Shown: in pieces, positions 22,678 to 32,235 of the stretch | How positions within the stretch are numbered: position 1 is the first letter of the stretch | How the letters are laid out: each line of letters opens with the position of its first letter | Assembly (NCBI GenBank): GCA_013289045.1 | Contig: JABDAU010000036.1 | Coordinates: forward strand, 1-36,627 | Direction: 5' to 3' | From: Bacteroidota bacterium | GTDB taxonomy: Bacteria; Bacteroidota; Bacteroidia; Sphingobacteriales; Sphingobacteriaceae | DNA: 36,627 nt | The notes under the pieces: model-generated | Told to the model about the DNA's origin: nothing | Database searches by the model: none | Seen by the model: only the letters and a program-made list of their open reading frames with translations | Translations under genes and position numbers: made by a program

Positions 22678-25600
22678 TTGACGAAGCGATTTGTGTTGAA
22701 ATTTGTTGCCGTTGCCCTGGTATTAATATCTTTTTGCGGGGTTAGGACAGCATTTGCCCAACAAAACGCAACGAAGAAAAACGACACCTCAAAAGTTATA
22801 ACGCCTTACCCGCTTACCGACCCTGCGCCGATCCGCATACGCCAGGGAATATTTGACAATGATCCGCCAAATCTGGTCCGCACTATCGAGTATGATCCCA
22901 TCACAAATCAGTATGTTTTGTATGAACGTGTGGGCGATATGCTGTATCATCCGCCCGTGTATCTTACTTTTACCCAATACCTCGCACTTAAGCAAAGGGA
23001 AAGTGAGCGAGGTTATTTTAAGCAGTTAGCTGATACCTATGCCTACCAGTCGCAGCAGCCGGGTTTTATTCCGCAGATCAAGGTTCGCAGTCAAACTTTC
23101 GAGCGCATTTTTGGCAGTGATAATATCGACATTAAAGCGCAGGGATCGGCAAATGCCACCTTCGCAGGACAAATCAACAAGAACGATAACCCGCTCTTCA
23201 ATACCCAGCAGCGCGACCAGTTCAACTTCAATTTCGACCAGCAGATACAGCTGAACGTAACCGGTAAGATAGGCGATAGCATGACTATCGCTACCAATTA
23301 CAATACCAACGCGCAGTTCCAGTTCGATAACCAAATCAAGCTCGACTACAAAGGCAAAGACGACGACATTATACAGGAAATACAAGCCGGTACGGTTAGC
23401 ATGCCGCTGCCAACGCAGCTCATCACCGGCACGCAGGCGCTTTTCGGCGTAAAAACCAAGCTGAAATTCGGGAAGTTGAATGTTACCTCGATCTTGTCGC
23501 AGCAGCGCTCACAATCCAAAACCATTACCATCACCAATGGTGCTGAGCAAGGCAACTTTAAATTTACTACCGACCAGTACGATGCCAACAAGCACTTCTT
23601 CCTGTCGCAATACTTTCGCGATCATTATGATGCTGCCTTGGCTAACATTCCTATCATCAGCTCAAACATTACCATTACCAAAATCGAGGTTTGGACAACC
23701 AACCGCGTAAATGCTACCACCAACTCGAGAGATATATTGGCGCTGATGGATCTGGGCGAAAATTCGCCTTACAATAAAACGCTGGTACATGGCGGCGCGG
23801 GCTTTTCGGCATTGCCAGCCGGTACGGATATTCCGGGCTTCTCACAGCAGTCGAACAGTTTGTTAAAAGGCCTGCCTACGGATGCGCGCTTGACCAACTC
23901 GAACGCTGTTGCCACTTACTTTAATAGCACGGGTAATTCCGATAACTACGCAAAGCTGACTTACGCCCGCCAGCTGGTGCAGAACAAAGACTTTACCCTG
24001 CAATCGCAGCTGGGTTATATCTCGTTGAATTACCCTTTAAATAACGACGAGGTGCTCGGCGTGGCTTACCAGTACACTTGTAATGGCGTCACTTACCAGG
24101 TGGGTGAGTTCTCAAGCGACAGGCCGGTGAATGCCACTACGCCCAATGTGCTGTATGTGAAGTTGTTGAAGAATACCATCCTCAAAACCAGCCTGCCAAC
24201 ATGGAAGCTGATGATGAAGAACATTTACTCGCTGGGTGCGTACCAGGTAAGCCCGAATAATTTTAAGCTGGCGATCTCGAGGCTGGATAATAATTCGGGC
24301 ATTGCCAAGGAGATCATGGCGCAGGGCGCGAATACGACCGGGAAATTATGGATCCAACTGACCGATTTGGATAACCTCGACCAACAAAACGAAAAACGGC
24401 CGGATGGCTATTTCGATTTTCTCGACGGTATTACTATCGATTCCAAGAACGGTTTGATCATCTTCCCCGAACTGGAACCTTTCGGCTCCGACCTGGCTAA
24501 GAGATTTGCGCCGGGTGAAACAAACCTCATCAATACGTATACCTATCAGCCGTTATACGATTCGATACAAACCATCGCGCAGCAATATTACCCGCAGTTA
24601 AACAGGTACGTGATCCAGGGTACTTATTCCTCGCAGGGTGGTTCCGAATACCAACTGAATGCCACCAATATCCCGCAAGGCTCGGTAGTTGTAACTGCCG
24701 GCGCTACAAAACTGGTTGAAGGCAATGACTATACGGTTGATTATAACGGTGGTACCATAAGGATCCTGAACCAGGCCATCCTGTCGTCAGGGGTACCGGT
24801 AACGGTGAATCTGGAAAACAACGAGCTGTTTGGCGTTCAGCAAAAATCGCTGTACGGATCAAGGTTCGATTATCAGGTGAACAATAAGCTGGCCCTGGGC
24901 GCTACCGTTATGCACCTTACAGAGCAGCCACTTTCGCAGAACGAGGCGGTGGGCGATGAGTCGATCTCCAACACCATCTGGGGTTTCGATGCTAATTATA
25001 AATCCGATTCCCGTATGTTAACGCGGTTAGTTGATAAGCTGCCTTTTATCCATACCAAGGCCCCATCCTCGGTTAGCTTAAGCGGTGAATTTGCCCAGTT
25101 GCTGCCCGGAACGCCAAGTGTGCTGAACTATGCGGGATCGAAAAATGGTACGGCTTACCTTGACGATTTTGAAAGCAGCCAATCAGACATCGATCTGAAA
25201 AGCCCGATCAGCTGGCAGATCTCCGGTACGCCGCAGGCTTTCCCCGAATCGCAAAAGTTTAATGACCTGAGTTACGGTTTTAACCGTGCACGACTCGCGT
25301 TTTACACTATCGACCCGATATTTTATACATCCAGTACCATCCCGGTATCGAAAGCCGAGCTATCTAAACCATATACCCGCGAAGTACTGGAGACGGAAGT
25401 GTTCCCGTACCAGCAGTCGGTTACCGGGCAGCCTTTGATCCTGCCGACATTCGATCTGGCCTTTTATCCTACGGTGCGCGGCCAATACAACTATACCACC
25501 CAGATCAACATGGATGGTTCGCTGCAAAGCCCATCGACCAAATGGGGCGGTATTATGCGCGCGGTGTCAAGTAACGATTTTGAGGCATTGAACGTGGGCT

Positions 25601-28600
25601 ACATAGAATTTTGGGTACTTGATCCTTTTATCGGCAAACCTAATTCAAATGGTGGCGACCTGTATTTTGATATCGGTAGTATTTCGGAAGATATTTTGAA
25701 GGACGGTCGTAAGAGTTTGGAGAACGGACTGCCTGTCAACGGTGATTACAGCACAGTTGATACTACCGCATGGGGGCGCGTATCGAAAACACAGCCCGTT
25801 GTGGATGCTTTTGATAACAACCCGTCATCGCGCTCATTGCAGGACGTTGGTTTAGACGGTTTGGCCGATGCCGACGAACAGACAAAATTTGCCCAACAGG
25901 TACAGGCTGTTAAAACACGCACCACACCGGCGGTAGGCGCAGCATATGCGGCCGACCCTTCGAGTGATGATTACCAGTATTACCAGGGCTCACAGCTCGA
26001 CCAGGCAGGTGCAGGTATATTACAGCGTTACAGCCGGTACAACGGAACGGATGGCAACTCTAAAACTGCACAGCAATCAGAAGCGCAGTTAGGTTTACAA
26101 AACTCTGCATCCACTTCGCTGCCTGATGCGGAAGATATCGACCGTGATAACAATATGAGCACGGACGATGAATATTTCGAGTACCATGTGTCCATCAAGC
26201 CGAAGGATATGATCGTGGGCCAGAATTTCATCAATGATAAAGTAACATCGGCTGTAAAACTGCCAAACGGCACCACGCAAAACTTTACCTGGTACCAGTT
26301 TCGCATCCCGATAAATGCGTATCAGCAAGCGGTGAATGGGATCCAGGATTTTAAGTCGATACGCTTTGTGCGGATGTACCTCACTAATTTCGCCGACACC
26401 GCTTTGCTTCGTTTTGCAACCCTGCAATTCGTACGCAGCGATTGGCGCGATTACAACGCCGATAATAACCCGCCCTATGTGATCGCCGATCCATCCATTA
26501 CCAACCCGGTATTGGATAACTCCAACCTGGTGGTAGGGACGGTAAATATCGAGGAAAACGGTAACCGTACACCTATCCCTTACGTGGTGCCGCCGGGCAT
26601 TCAAAGGCAAACCAATTACAGCGGTATAAACGCCAATACTAAGCTGAACGAGCAATCGCTGCAATTAACGGTGACGAATTTGCATGATGGCTATTCGCAG
26701 GCGGCATTCAAAACCTTTAATAACGACCTGCGCAATTATAAACGCCTGCAAATGTTCATCCACGCGGAAGCTTTGCCAACCGAAGTGCTGAAGGATAATG
26801 ACCTGAGCGCATTTGTCCGTTTAGGCATTGACTATGTAGATAATTATTACGAATGCGAAATACCTTTAACAGTAACTATGCCCGGCACCACCAGCCAGGG
26901 CGGTGTATGGCCAACGGCAAATAATCTCGACCTGGAGTTATCCATTCTTACCAACGCAAAAGTAGCGCGCGATAACGCAAAATTCCAGGGATCGCCATGG
27001 CCGCTTAATAAGCCGTATACCATACAGGAAGGCAACTACAAGATCACCATTATGGGCCAGCCCGACCTGAGTCGCCTGACTACGGTAATGCTGGGGATCC
27101 GTAATCCATATAAGGGCGGTTCAGCTACTGACGATGGTTTGGTAAAGTCAGGCATTGTATGGTTTGATGAATTGAGGATGACCGACTTTAACGAGCGCAA
27201 CGGCTGGTCGGCAATTGGTAAGGCCGATGTAAAGCTGGCCGATTTTGCCGACATCACCGCCTCGGGAAGCCGTACCACCGCAGGCTTTGGCGCACTGGAC
27301 TCGAAGATTGGCGACCGTACTTTGGATAACAGTACATCATACGACGTATCAGCGAATATCGAGCTTGGGAAGTTCTTCTCCGATAAAAGTGGCGTGCATA
27401 TCCCAACTTATGTGGATATATCGCAACAGGTAAGCCAGCCGTTATATGACCCGGCCGCACCGGATGTACTGTTATCGCAGCGATTAGCCAGTGCATCCAG
27501 CAAGCAAAAGGATTCCATTAAAAATGCGGCAGAGACATACACCTCGCGCAAGAGCATAAACTTTACCAACGTACACATTGCCAAAACCAATCCGAAGCCA
27601 ACAAACCATGTGTACGACCTGCAGAATTTCAACGTAACTTACGCATATACCGATTACGAGCATCACGATTTTACTACGCTGAACGATTACGAAAAAACTA
27701 ATCGCCTTACCATAGCTTACAATTACACCAATAAGCCAAAGTATTTTACGCCTTTAGAGAAGGTGATAAAAAGTAATGTGCTGAAAATCTTTAAAGAGAT
27801 CAACTTTAACCCGGCGCCAACGCGATTGAATTTCAGTATCGATTTCAATAAATACGAGTCGCAAAGTACGCTGCGCAATAACGATCCGGACGATATTATT
27901 GCCATACCGACCACCTACAACAACTCGTTTAATATTACCAAGATCTTCGGCATAGGCTGGAACCTTACCAAATCATTTACGCTGAACTTTGATGCGACAA
28001 ACCTTTCGCAGGTGGATATGCCGCAAGGCCCGATAGCAGGAGCGAACCGCGATACCATGCTGAACAGCCTGCGCGGTTTAGGCAGGACGATCAGCTACAA
28101 CCATACCATTGCTGCCACCTGGACATTGCCGATCAACAAGATCCCATACCTCGACTGGATCAACGCCAACGCCACTTACACCACCAATTTTACCTGGCTG
28201 GCTGCACCGGCATTTTCTGAAGATGAGCCGCAGTTTGCTGTGGGCAACAGTATATCAAACAAACGCAGTCTCATCATTAGCCCTACACTGAATTTCAGCA
28301 CGTTCTATAATAAATTTGGCATACTGCGAAAGCTGACGGATAAAGACAATGGCTACAGCGGCTTAAAGAAAATACTGCTGGGCCTGCTTACCAGTATAAA
28401 AAGCATAAATGGTACATACACGCGTACTGACGGAACTTTCCTGCCGGGATATTTGCCGGGCTCGCATGTTTTCGGCTACGATCCAAGCACCGGCGCGCCG
28501 GGTATCGGGTTTCTGTTAGGCGGACAAGGTGATCTTCGTGCGCAGGCAATAGCAGATGGCTGGATAACTACGGATACTTTGCAAACGCAGTTGTACACCC

Positions 28601-29724
28601 GTTCGTATACCATGGATATGCACATGACCGGTACGCTGGAACCCATACCGGGTTTGCGGATCATACTATCGGCCTTCAAAACTACGGATCAGACCTATGA
28701 AACCAATTTCCGTTACCTCGATCAAACCAACAGCTTTCAGAATTTGACGCCAGTAACTACGGGCGATTATAGTGTATCGTACATAACGCTTGCTACCGCG
28801 TTCTCTAAAATAGGTGGGGTGAACAATACCTCTGCTGCTTTCGAAACATTTTTGAATGACAGAAATGTGATTTCGCAAAGGCTGGGCAGGCTTAATCCAA
28901 ACTCAACCGGACCTGCAACTGCCGGGTTTGCCGATGGTTACGGCCCGAACTCGCAGAACGTATTGGTGCCGGCCTTCCTTGCTGCCTATTCCGGTAAAAG
29001 CCCTTCAAGCGCCAGCTTAAGCCAGTTCCCTGATATACCATTGCCTAACTGGCAGATCAGCTATAACGGGCTGGTGAAGATCCCTTTCATAGCGGATATT
29101 TTTGATTCGTTCGATCTTAAACATGCCTATTCATCAACATATAACGTGGGTGGATACACTACTTTGCTGCAATACACCACTGCAAATGGCTATGCAAGCT
29201 CAAGGGATGTAAACAACGACTTTTTACCGCTCGACCAGTTCTCGGCAGTAAGCATTTTTGAGAGTTTCTCGCCGTTGTTAGGTATCGATACCCGGTTTAA
29301 AAATAACATAACTGCCAATATCAGTTATGCGCAAAGCCGTGCCTTAAGCTTAAGCCTGCTCAACAGCCAATTGGCGCAGCAGGATGAAGATGACATCATT
29401 TTCGGTTTCGGATATAAGGCGAAGAACTTCCGGTTTCCGTTTGGCTTATGGGAGAATTTTATCCTGAAGAATGACCTGACCTTCAACCTCAGCTTCGCGG
29501 TGCGAAACACAAAAACGCTTATCTATCAGCCGGGCCTGATTGCTGCGCAGGTGTCATCTGGTGCTGATAACATCACCTACCGCCCGGAGATAGATTACGC
29601 CCTGAGCCAGCGTTTCAACATGAGTATCTTTTACGATACCAATATTACGAAGCCTTATACTTCGCAAAGCTTTAATACTTCGTTCACGAATTTTGGGTTT
29701 AATTTGAAATTGATACTGCAATAA
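22678..29724 (+). CDS. sprA: Type IX secretion outer-membrane translocon SprA
   Basis: A 2348-residue protein recognised as SprA (cell-surface gliding/T9SS family), the giant beta-barrel through which type IX cargo crosses the outer membrane. The start is TTG at 22678 (MTKRFVLKFVAVALV); GTG at 22693 is an alternative. A signal peptide with cleavage after Ala27 (AFA-Q) follows. The early NDPPNLVRTIEYDP, the repeated QTFERIFGSDNIDIKAQGSA-like start of the barrel (about residues 138-157), the LDDFESSQSDIDL segment, and the strand-rich, aromatic-alternating C-terminus ending FGFNLKLILQ are all family-like. It is uninterrupted and full-length, so type IX secretion is probably functional; the other secretion genes lie elsewhere. 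Confidence 0.95.
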   Translation: MTKRFVLKFVAVALVLISFCGVRTAFAQQNATKKNDTSKVITPYPLTDPAPIRIRQGIFDNDPPNLVRTIEYDPITNQYVLYERVGDMLYHPPVYLTFTQYLALKQRESERGYFKQLADTYAYQSQQPGFIPQIKVRSQTFERIFGSDNIDIKAQGSANATFAGQINKNDNPLFNTQQRDQFNFNFDQQIQLNVTGKIGDSMTIATNYNTNAQFQFDNQIKLDYKGKDDDIIQEIQAGTVSMPLPTQLITGTQALFGVKTKLKFGKLNVTSILSQQRSQSKTITITNGAEQGNFKFTTDQYDANKHFFLSQYFRDHYDAALANIPIISSNITITKIEVWTTNRVNATTNSRDILALMDLGENSPYNKTLVHGGAGFSALPAGTDIPGFSQQSNSLLKGLPTDARLTNSNAVATYFNSTGNSDNYAKLTYARQLVQNKDFTLQSQLGYISLNYPLNNDEVLGVAYQYTCNGVTYQVGEFSSDRPVNATTPNVLYVKLLKNTILKTSLPTWKLMMKNIYSLGAYQVSPNNFKLAISRLDNNSGIAKEIMAQGANTTGKLWIQLTDLDNLDQQNEKRPDGYFDFLDGITIDSKNGLIIFPELEPFGSDLAKRFAPGETNLINTYTYQPLYDSIQTIAQQYYPQLNRYVIQGTYSSQGGSEYQLNATNIPQGSVVVTAGATKLVEGNDYTVDYNGGTIRILNQAILSSGVPVTVNLENNELFGVQQKSLYGSRFDYQVNNKLALGATVMHLTEQPLSQNEAVGDESISNTIWGFDANYKSDSRMLTRLVDKLPFIHTKAPSSVSLSGEFAQLLPGTPSVLNYAGSKNGTAYLDDFESSQSDIDLKSPISWQISGTPQAFPESQKFNDLSYGFNRARLAFYTIDPIFYTSSTIPVSKAELSKPYTREVLETEVFPYQQSVTGQPLILPTFDLAFYPTVRGQYNYTTQINMDGSLQSPSTKWGGIMRAVSSNDFEALNVGYIEFWVLDPFIGKPNSNGGDLYFDIGSISEDILKDGRKSLENGLPVNGDYSTVDTTAWGRVSKTQPVVDAFDNNPSSRSLQDVGLDGLADADEQTKFAQQVQAVKTRTTPAVGAAYAADPSSDDYQYYQGSQLDQAGAGILQRYSRYNGTDGNSKTAQQSEAQLGLQNSASTSLPDAEDIDRDNNMSTDDEYFEYHVSIKPKDMIVGQNFINDKVTSAVKLPNGTTQNFTWYQFRIPINAYQQAVNGIQDFKSIRFVRMYLTNFADTALLRFATLQFVRSDWRDYNADNNPPYVIADPSITNPVLDNSNLVVGTVNIEENGNRTPIPYVVPPGIQRQTNYSGINANTKLNEQSLQLTVTNLHDGYSQAAFKTFNNDLRNYKRLQMFIHAEALPTEVLKDNDLSAFVRLGIDYVDNYYECEIPLTVTMPGTTSQGGVWPTANNLDLELSILTNAKVARDNAKFQGSPWPLNKPYTIQEGNYKITIMGQPDLSRLTTVMLGIRNPYKGGSATDDGLVKSGIVWFDELRMTDFNERNGWSAIGKADVKLADFADITASGSRTTAGFGALDSKIGDRTLDNSTSYDVSANIELGKFFSDKSGVHIPTYVDISQQVSQPLYDPAAPDVLLSQRLASASSKQKDSIKNAAETYTSRKSINFTNVHIAKTNPKPTNHVYDLQNFNVTYAYTDYEHHDFTTLNDYEKTNRLTIAYNYTNKPKYFTPLEKVIKSNVLKIFKEINFNPAPTRLNFSIDFNKYESQSTLRNNDPDDIIAIPTTYNNSFNITKIFGIGWNLTKSFTLNFDATNLSQVDMPQGPIAGANRDTMLNSLRGLGRTISYNHTIAATWTLPINKIPYLDWINANATYTTNFTWLAAPAFSEDEPQFAVGNSISNKRSLIISPTLNFSTFYNKFGILRKLTDKDNGYSGLKKILLGLLTSIKSINGTYTRTDGTFLPGYLPGSHVFGYDPSTGAPGIGFLLGGQGDLRAQAIADGWITTDTLQTQLYTRSYTMDMHMTGTLEPIPGLRIILSAFKTTDQTYETNFRYLDQTNSFQNLTPVTTGDYSVSYITLATAFSKIGGVNNTSAAFETFLNDRNVISQRLGRLNPNSTGPATAGFADGYGPNSQNVLVPAFLAAYSGKSPSSASLSQFPDIPLPNWQISYNGLVKIPFIADIFDSFDLKHAYSSTYNVGGYTTLLQYTTANGYASSRDVNNDFLPLDQFSAVSIFESFSPLLGIDTRFKNNITANISYAQSRALSLSLLNSQLAQQDEDDIIFGFGYKAKNFRFPFGLWENFILKNDLTFNLSFAVRNTKTLIYQPGLIAAQVSSGADNITYRPEIDYALSQRFNMSIFYDTNITKPYTSQSFNTSFTNFGFNLKLILQ

Positions 29725-29744
29725 GGCAATTTTTATATTTTGCT

Positions 29745-29752
29745 TATATTTG
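29745..29752 (+). promoter_or_regulatory. -7 box TATATTTG and direct repeat for the toxin-antitoxin pair
   Basis: Perfect TAnnTTTG match, 16 bp before the ATG at 29769. It is the second unit of the direct repeat TATATTTTGCT-TATATTTGCT followed by TATA (29734-29757). The doubled unit could be an autoregulatory operator, which is inference. Confidence 0.6.
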
Positions 29753-29768
29753 CTTATAAAGAATCGAT

Positions 29769-29999
29769 ATGGAACGGATAATATTAGAAGTAGACGACAC
29801 GGTTGGTAAAATATATCGCGGTTTCAGTGAAAAAAGCAAACAGCGATTTAATCAGGCCGTAAGCCTTATGGTAAAGAAGGCTGCTAATGATGCAAACATT
29901 GCCGAATACTCAAAATTTTTGGATGAGATTGGTAATACCGCTGTGAAAAATGGTTTGACACCAGAGATTTTAGAAGATCTTTTATCGTCAAATGACTAA
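29769..29999 (+). CDS. Putative antitoxin of a PIN-type toxin-antitoxin pair
   Basis: A 76-residue, mainly helical and charged protein (VDDTVGKIYRGFSEKSKQRFNQAVSLMVKKAAND). I do not recognise a family with certainty and see no clear ribbon-helix-helix or AbrB motif. The call rests on context: its stop overlaps the PIN gene by 8 bp (29992-29999), its size fits an antitoxin, and it has its own promoter box with direct repeats. Base composition is visibly AT-richer than sprA before it, consistent with acquisition as a cassette. The C-terminal half (FLDEIGNTAVKNGLTPEILEDLL) is acidic and could wrap the toxin. Confidence 0.7.
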   Translation: MERIILEVDDTVGKIYRGFSEKSKQRFNQAVSLMVKKAANDANIAEYSKFLDEIGNTAVKNGLTPEILEDLLSSND

Positions 30000-30399
30000 G
30001 ATTTTTGTTTTTGATGCCAACATCCTAATAAGTGCTAACCTACTCCCAAAATCGGTTAGCCGGAAAGCTTACGATAAGGCAATCGAATTAGGTATCCCAG
30101 TATATTCTGATACCACTTTAGCCGAATTTTCTGAAACTTTAGTTCGTCCTAAATTCGATAAATACACCACATTTCATGAACGTGTAGCTGCAATTTCAAA
30201 TTTTGAAAAGGTCGGACAGCACATTCGCGTTTTCAAACGTATCGATATTTGCCGCGATCCTAAAGACAATAAATATCTTGAATTGGCTGCTGAAGTAAAT
30301 GCAACCTGTATTATTACTGGCGATAATGATCTGCTGACGCTACATCCATTTAATGGTATACCAATATTAACTCCGGCTGCTTTCCTGAACGAATTTTAA
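29992..30399 (+). CDS. PIN-domain toxin (putative toxin component, PIN family)
   Basis: A 135-residue PIN ribonuclease, probably the toxin of a VapC-like pair acting on RNA in the cytoplasm. The acidic metal-binding set is complete: Asp8 (VFDANILISA), Glu45 (LAEFSE), Asp89/Asp92 (RDPKDNKYLELA) and Asp111/Asp113 (TGDNDLL). The pattern RDPKDNKYLELA...GDNDLL is characteristic of the COG1569-type PIN group rather than classical VapC. The 8-bp overlap with the upstream gene suggests coupled translation, with the antitoxin made first. GC content in sampled lines is about 33-37 percent versus about 45 percent in sprA, suggesting horizontal transfer. Convergent with the AsmA-like genes. Confidence 0.88.
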   Translation: MTKIFVFDANILISANLLPKSVSRKAYDKAIELGIPVYSDTTLAEFSETLVRPKFDKYTTFHERVAAISNFEKVGQHIRVFKRIDICRDPKDNKYLELAAEVNATCIITGDNDLLTLHPFNGIPILTPAAFLNEF

Positions 30400-30438
30400 A
30401 TTAGCCGCCACGCCTTCCGCTCCGCTATCATTCTGTTT

Positions 30439-32235
30439 CTATTCCTTTTCCAATTGCTTTTTCCGTTTCTTTTCGGCGCGGCGTTGTTTGCGTTGTTCCC
30501 TGCGCTGCTGGCGTTTTAATTTGTTTGTTTCCCCTTGTTGTATCTTTTCCTGCGTAGCTTGCTCCGTTTTTTTATCAACCCCGGCAGATGGCTTTATGCC
30601 GCTGAGTAATGTTTGCCATATCGATCCAAAAAATGTAACCGAATCGGGCCGGGTGTAATTTAGATGGAACGTCCGTGGCGCATCACCCGGTTTGTCCGGG
30701 TTATCATGCTTGATGATGAAGATGTTGGCATACAATGATGCAATGAGTTTGTTCTTGAAGCCGTAGGTGCTGTCAGGCTTCAATACTTTCACTTTCAGGT
30801 TATTGTAGAGCAATTCAAGCTCTCCGCTTGCAGTATGGCTATTTGATTTTATATCAAAACTGAACTGTTTTAAATCGCCATCCGTAATTTTCACCATCGC
30901 AAAAGGCATAGTAGCCTGGTTAAGCGACGTCAGATCCATCGGCCCAAGGAAACCTTTGTAGTTGAAGGCGGCATCGTGATCAACCAGGTCTAAATTAAAC
31001 TCAACATGCAGCTTGCCGCGGTTCATGAAATAGGTAGTGAGGTTCACATTGCTGAAGCCGTTTTTAGCGATCACATCTTTATTGTTGGTGATGTTAAAAA
31101 TATGCCCGCTGGTATTGTCGAATGAAATGGTGCCGGTTTGATCTGCTTTTTTGTTAAACTCACTGTAATTGATATTTACCCGTTTTATCATGAACGTATC
31201 CAACTGAATTTCAGTCGACAGATTACTGAGCGCGACCTGCGGGAAGCTGTTCATCTTACGACGAACCATGCTTGGCCGGCCATGTGGATTACTGTACAAT
31301 GAAAATGTGCCCCCATGAACTTTAAGAACTGACGCATGCACGGTGCGGTACTTATGATAAGACAAATAGTCGAATTTCTTGATCTCGATGGAGTCAATAT
31401 TTACCGAAAAGCGATCGTCATGTGTCTTTTCAAAGAAGTTCGAGGAGACGGGCTTTAACGAAAACCCTTCTACATTTAACTGAGAGGTAAGTGTAGAAAG
31501 TTTAAGATGATTGATCTTATAAGTATAAAGATTATCGACGGTTTTGCCTGAATAATTGTTCAGCTCTGCAACGATCTCCTTGCAATACAACAACCTGGAT
31601 TTGTCAAACTGCGAAGCCGAATCGATGAGTAGGTCGCTGGCACTGAGGTTCATTTGTTTCAGTTCGGATATTTTTAGTTTGTTACCCGAATAATCTTTGT
31701 ATTCCAGCTTTACATCATTCAGGTAAATGCCGCCGATATGGATGGAATGCAGACTCTTTGACATTTTTTCCCATATGGTGCGGTGATCTTTGAGTACTGT
31801 ATCCTTCTTGTGGTTCAGTTCGTAGCTTATCTTTATTTCGGGATCATCCAGCATAATATCGCTGATCTCCATCTTGTGCCTGAAGTAAAGCTTCAGGGGA
31901 TGGATATGGTCAAGCATCAATCTTTTTACATGCAGCGAGAACAAGTTGTTCGGCGCGATATGCCGTTGCTTGAGCCGTCGGAAAACAGCAGTATCAGGTG
32001 TTATGCTCAGGTTATAGATCACCAACTGCCCGCGGATCACATGCAGTTCGGCATCCGAAAAATCCGCGCGGTATAAGCTGTCGCTGCTGGAAAGCACAAC
32101 ACTGTGCACCTTCTTCGCCAAAATGGGCGACCAGTAATGATTGATCAACGCTGATAAAACAATGAGCAATGCAATAAGGCCCAGCAATACGCCAAGGCCT
32201 ATTTTATGGTGTTTTTTCTGAAGCCGGAACGCCAT
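30439..32235 (-). CDS. AsmA-like envelope protein, downstream paralogue
   Basis: A 598-residue protein with one N-terminal membrane anchor (about residues 13-32) and a long beta-rich periplasmic body. The body resembles AsmA/YhdP-type (DUF748-like) proteins, which are thought to bridge the envelope in lipid transport. It is a paralogue of the gene just upstream: shared signatures include SSSDSLYRADFSDAEL/KTSDSLYHIQYSDFDL, SITPDTAVFRRL/KLIPDTAVYNKL, and LLSGIKPSAGVDKKTE/LLDGLKPSVGYDKKTE. The C-terminal 40 residues are strikingly basic (QRREQRKQRRAEKKRKKQ). Its ATG shares one base with the upstream stop (TAATG), implying translational coupling. The specific function is unknown. Confidence 0.78.
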   Translation of the reverse strand: MAFRLQKKHHKIGLGVLLGLIALLIVLSALINHYWSPILAKKVHSVVLSSSDSLYRADFSDAELHVIRGQLVIYNLSITPDTAVFRRLKQRHIAPNNLFSLHVKRLMLDHIHPLKLYFRHKMEISDIMLDDPEIKISYELNHKKDTVLKDHRTIWEKMSKSLHSIHIGGIYLNDVKLEYKDYSGNKLKISELKQMNLSASDLLIDSASQFDKSRLLYCKEIVAELNNYSGKTVDNLYTYKINHLKLSTLTSQLNVEGFSLKPVSSNFFEKTHDDRFSVNIDSIEIKKFDYLSYHKYRTVHASVLKVHGGTFSLYSNPHGRPSMVRRKMNSFPQVALSNLSTEIQLDTFMIKRVNINYSEFNKKADQTGTISFDNTSGHIFNITNNKDVIAKNGFSNVNLTTYFMNRGKLHVEFNLDLVDHDAAFNYKGFLGPMDLTSLNQATMPFAMVKITDGDLKQFSFDIKSNSHTASGELELLYNNLKVKVLKPDSTYGFKNKLIASLYANIFIIKHDNPDKPGDAPRTFHLNYTRPDSVTFFGSIWQTLLSGIKPSAGVDKKTEQATQEKIQQGETNKLKRQQRREQRKQRRAEKKRKKQLEKE

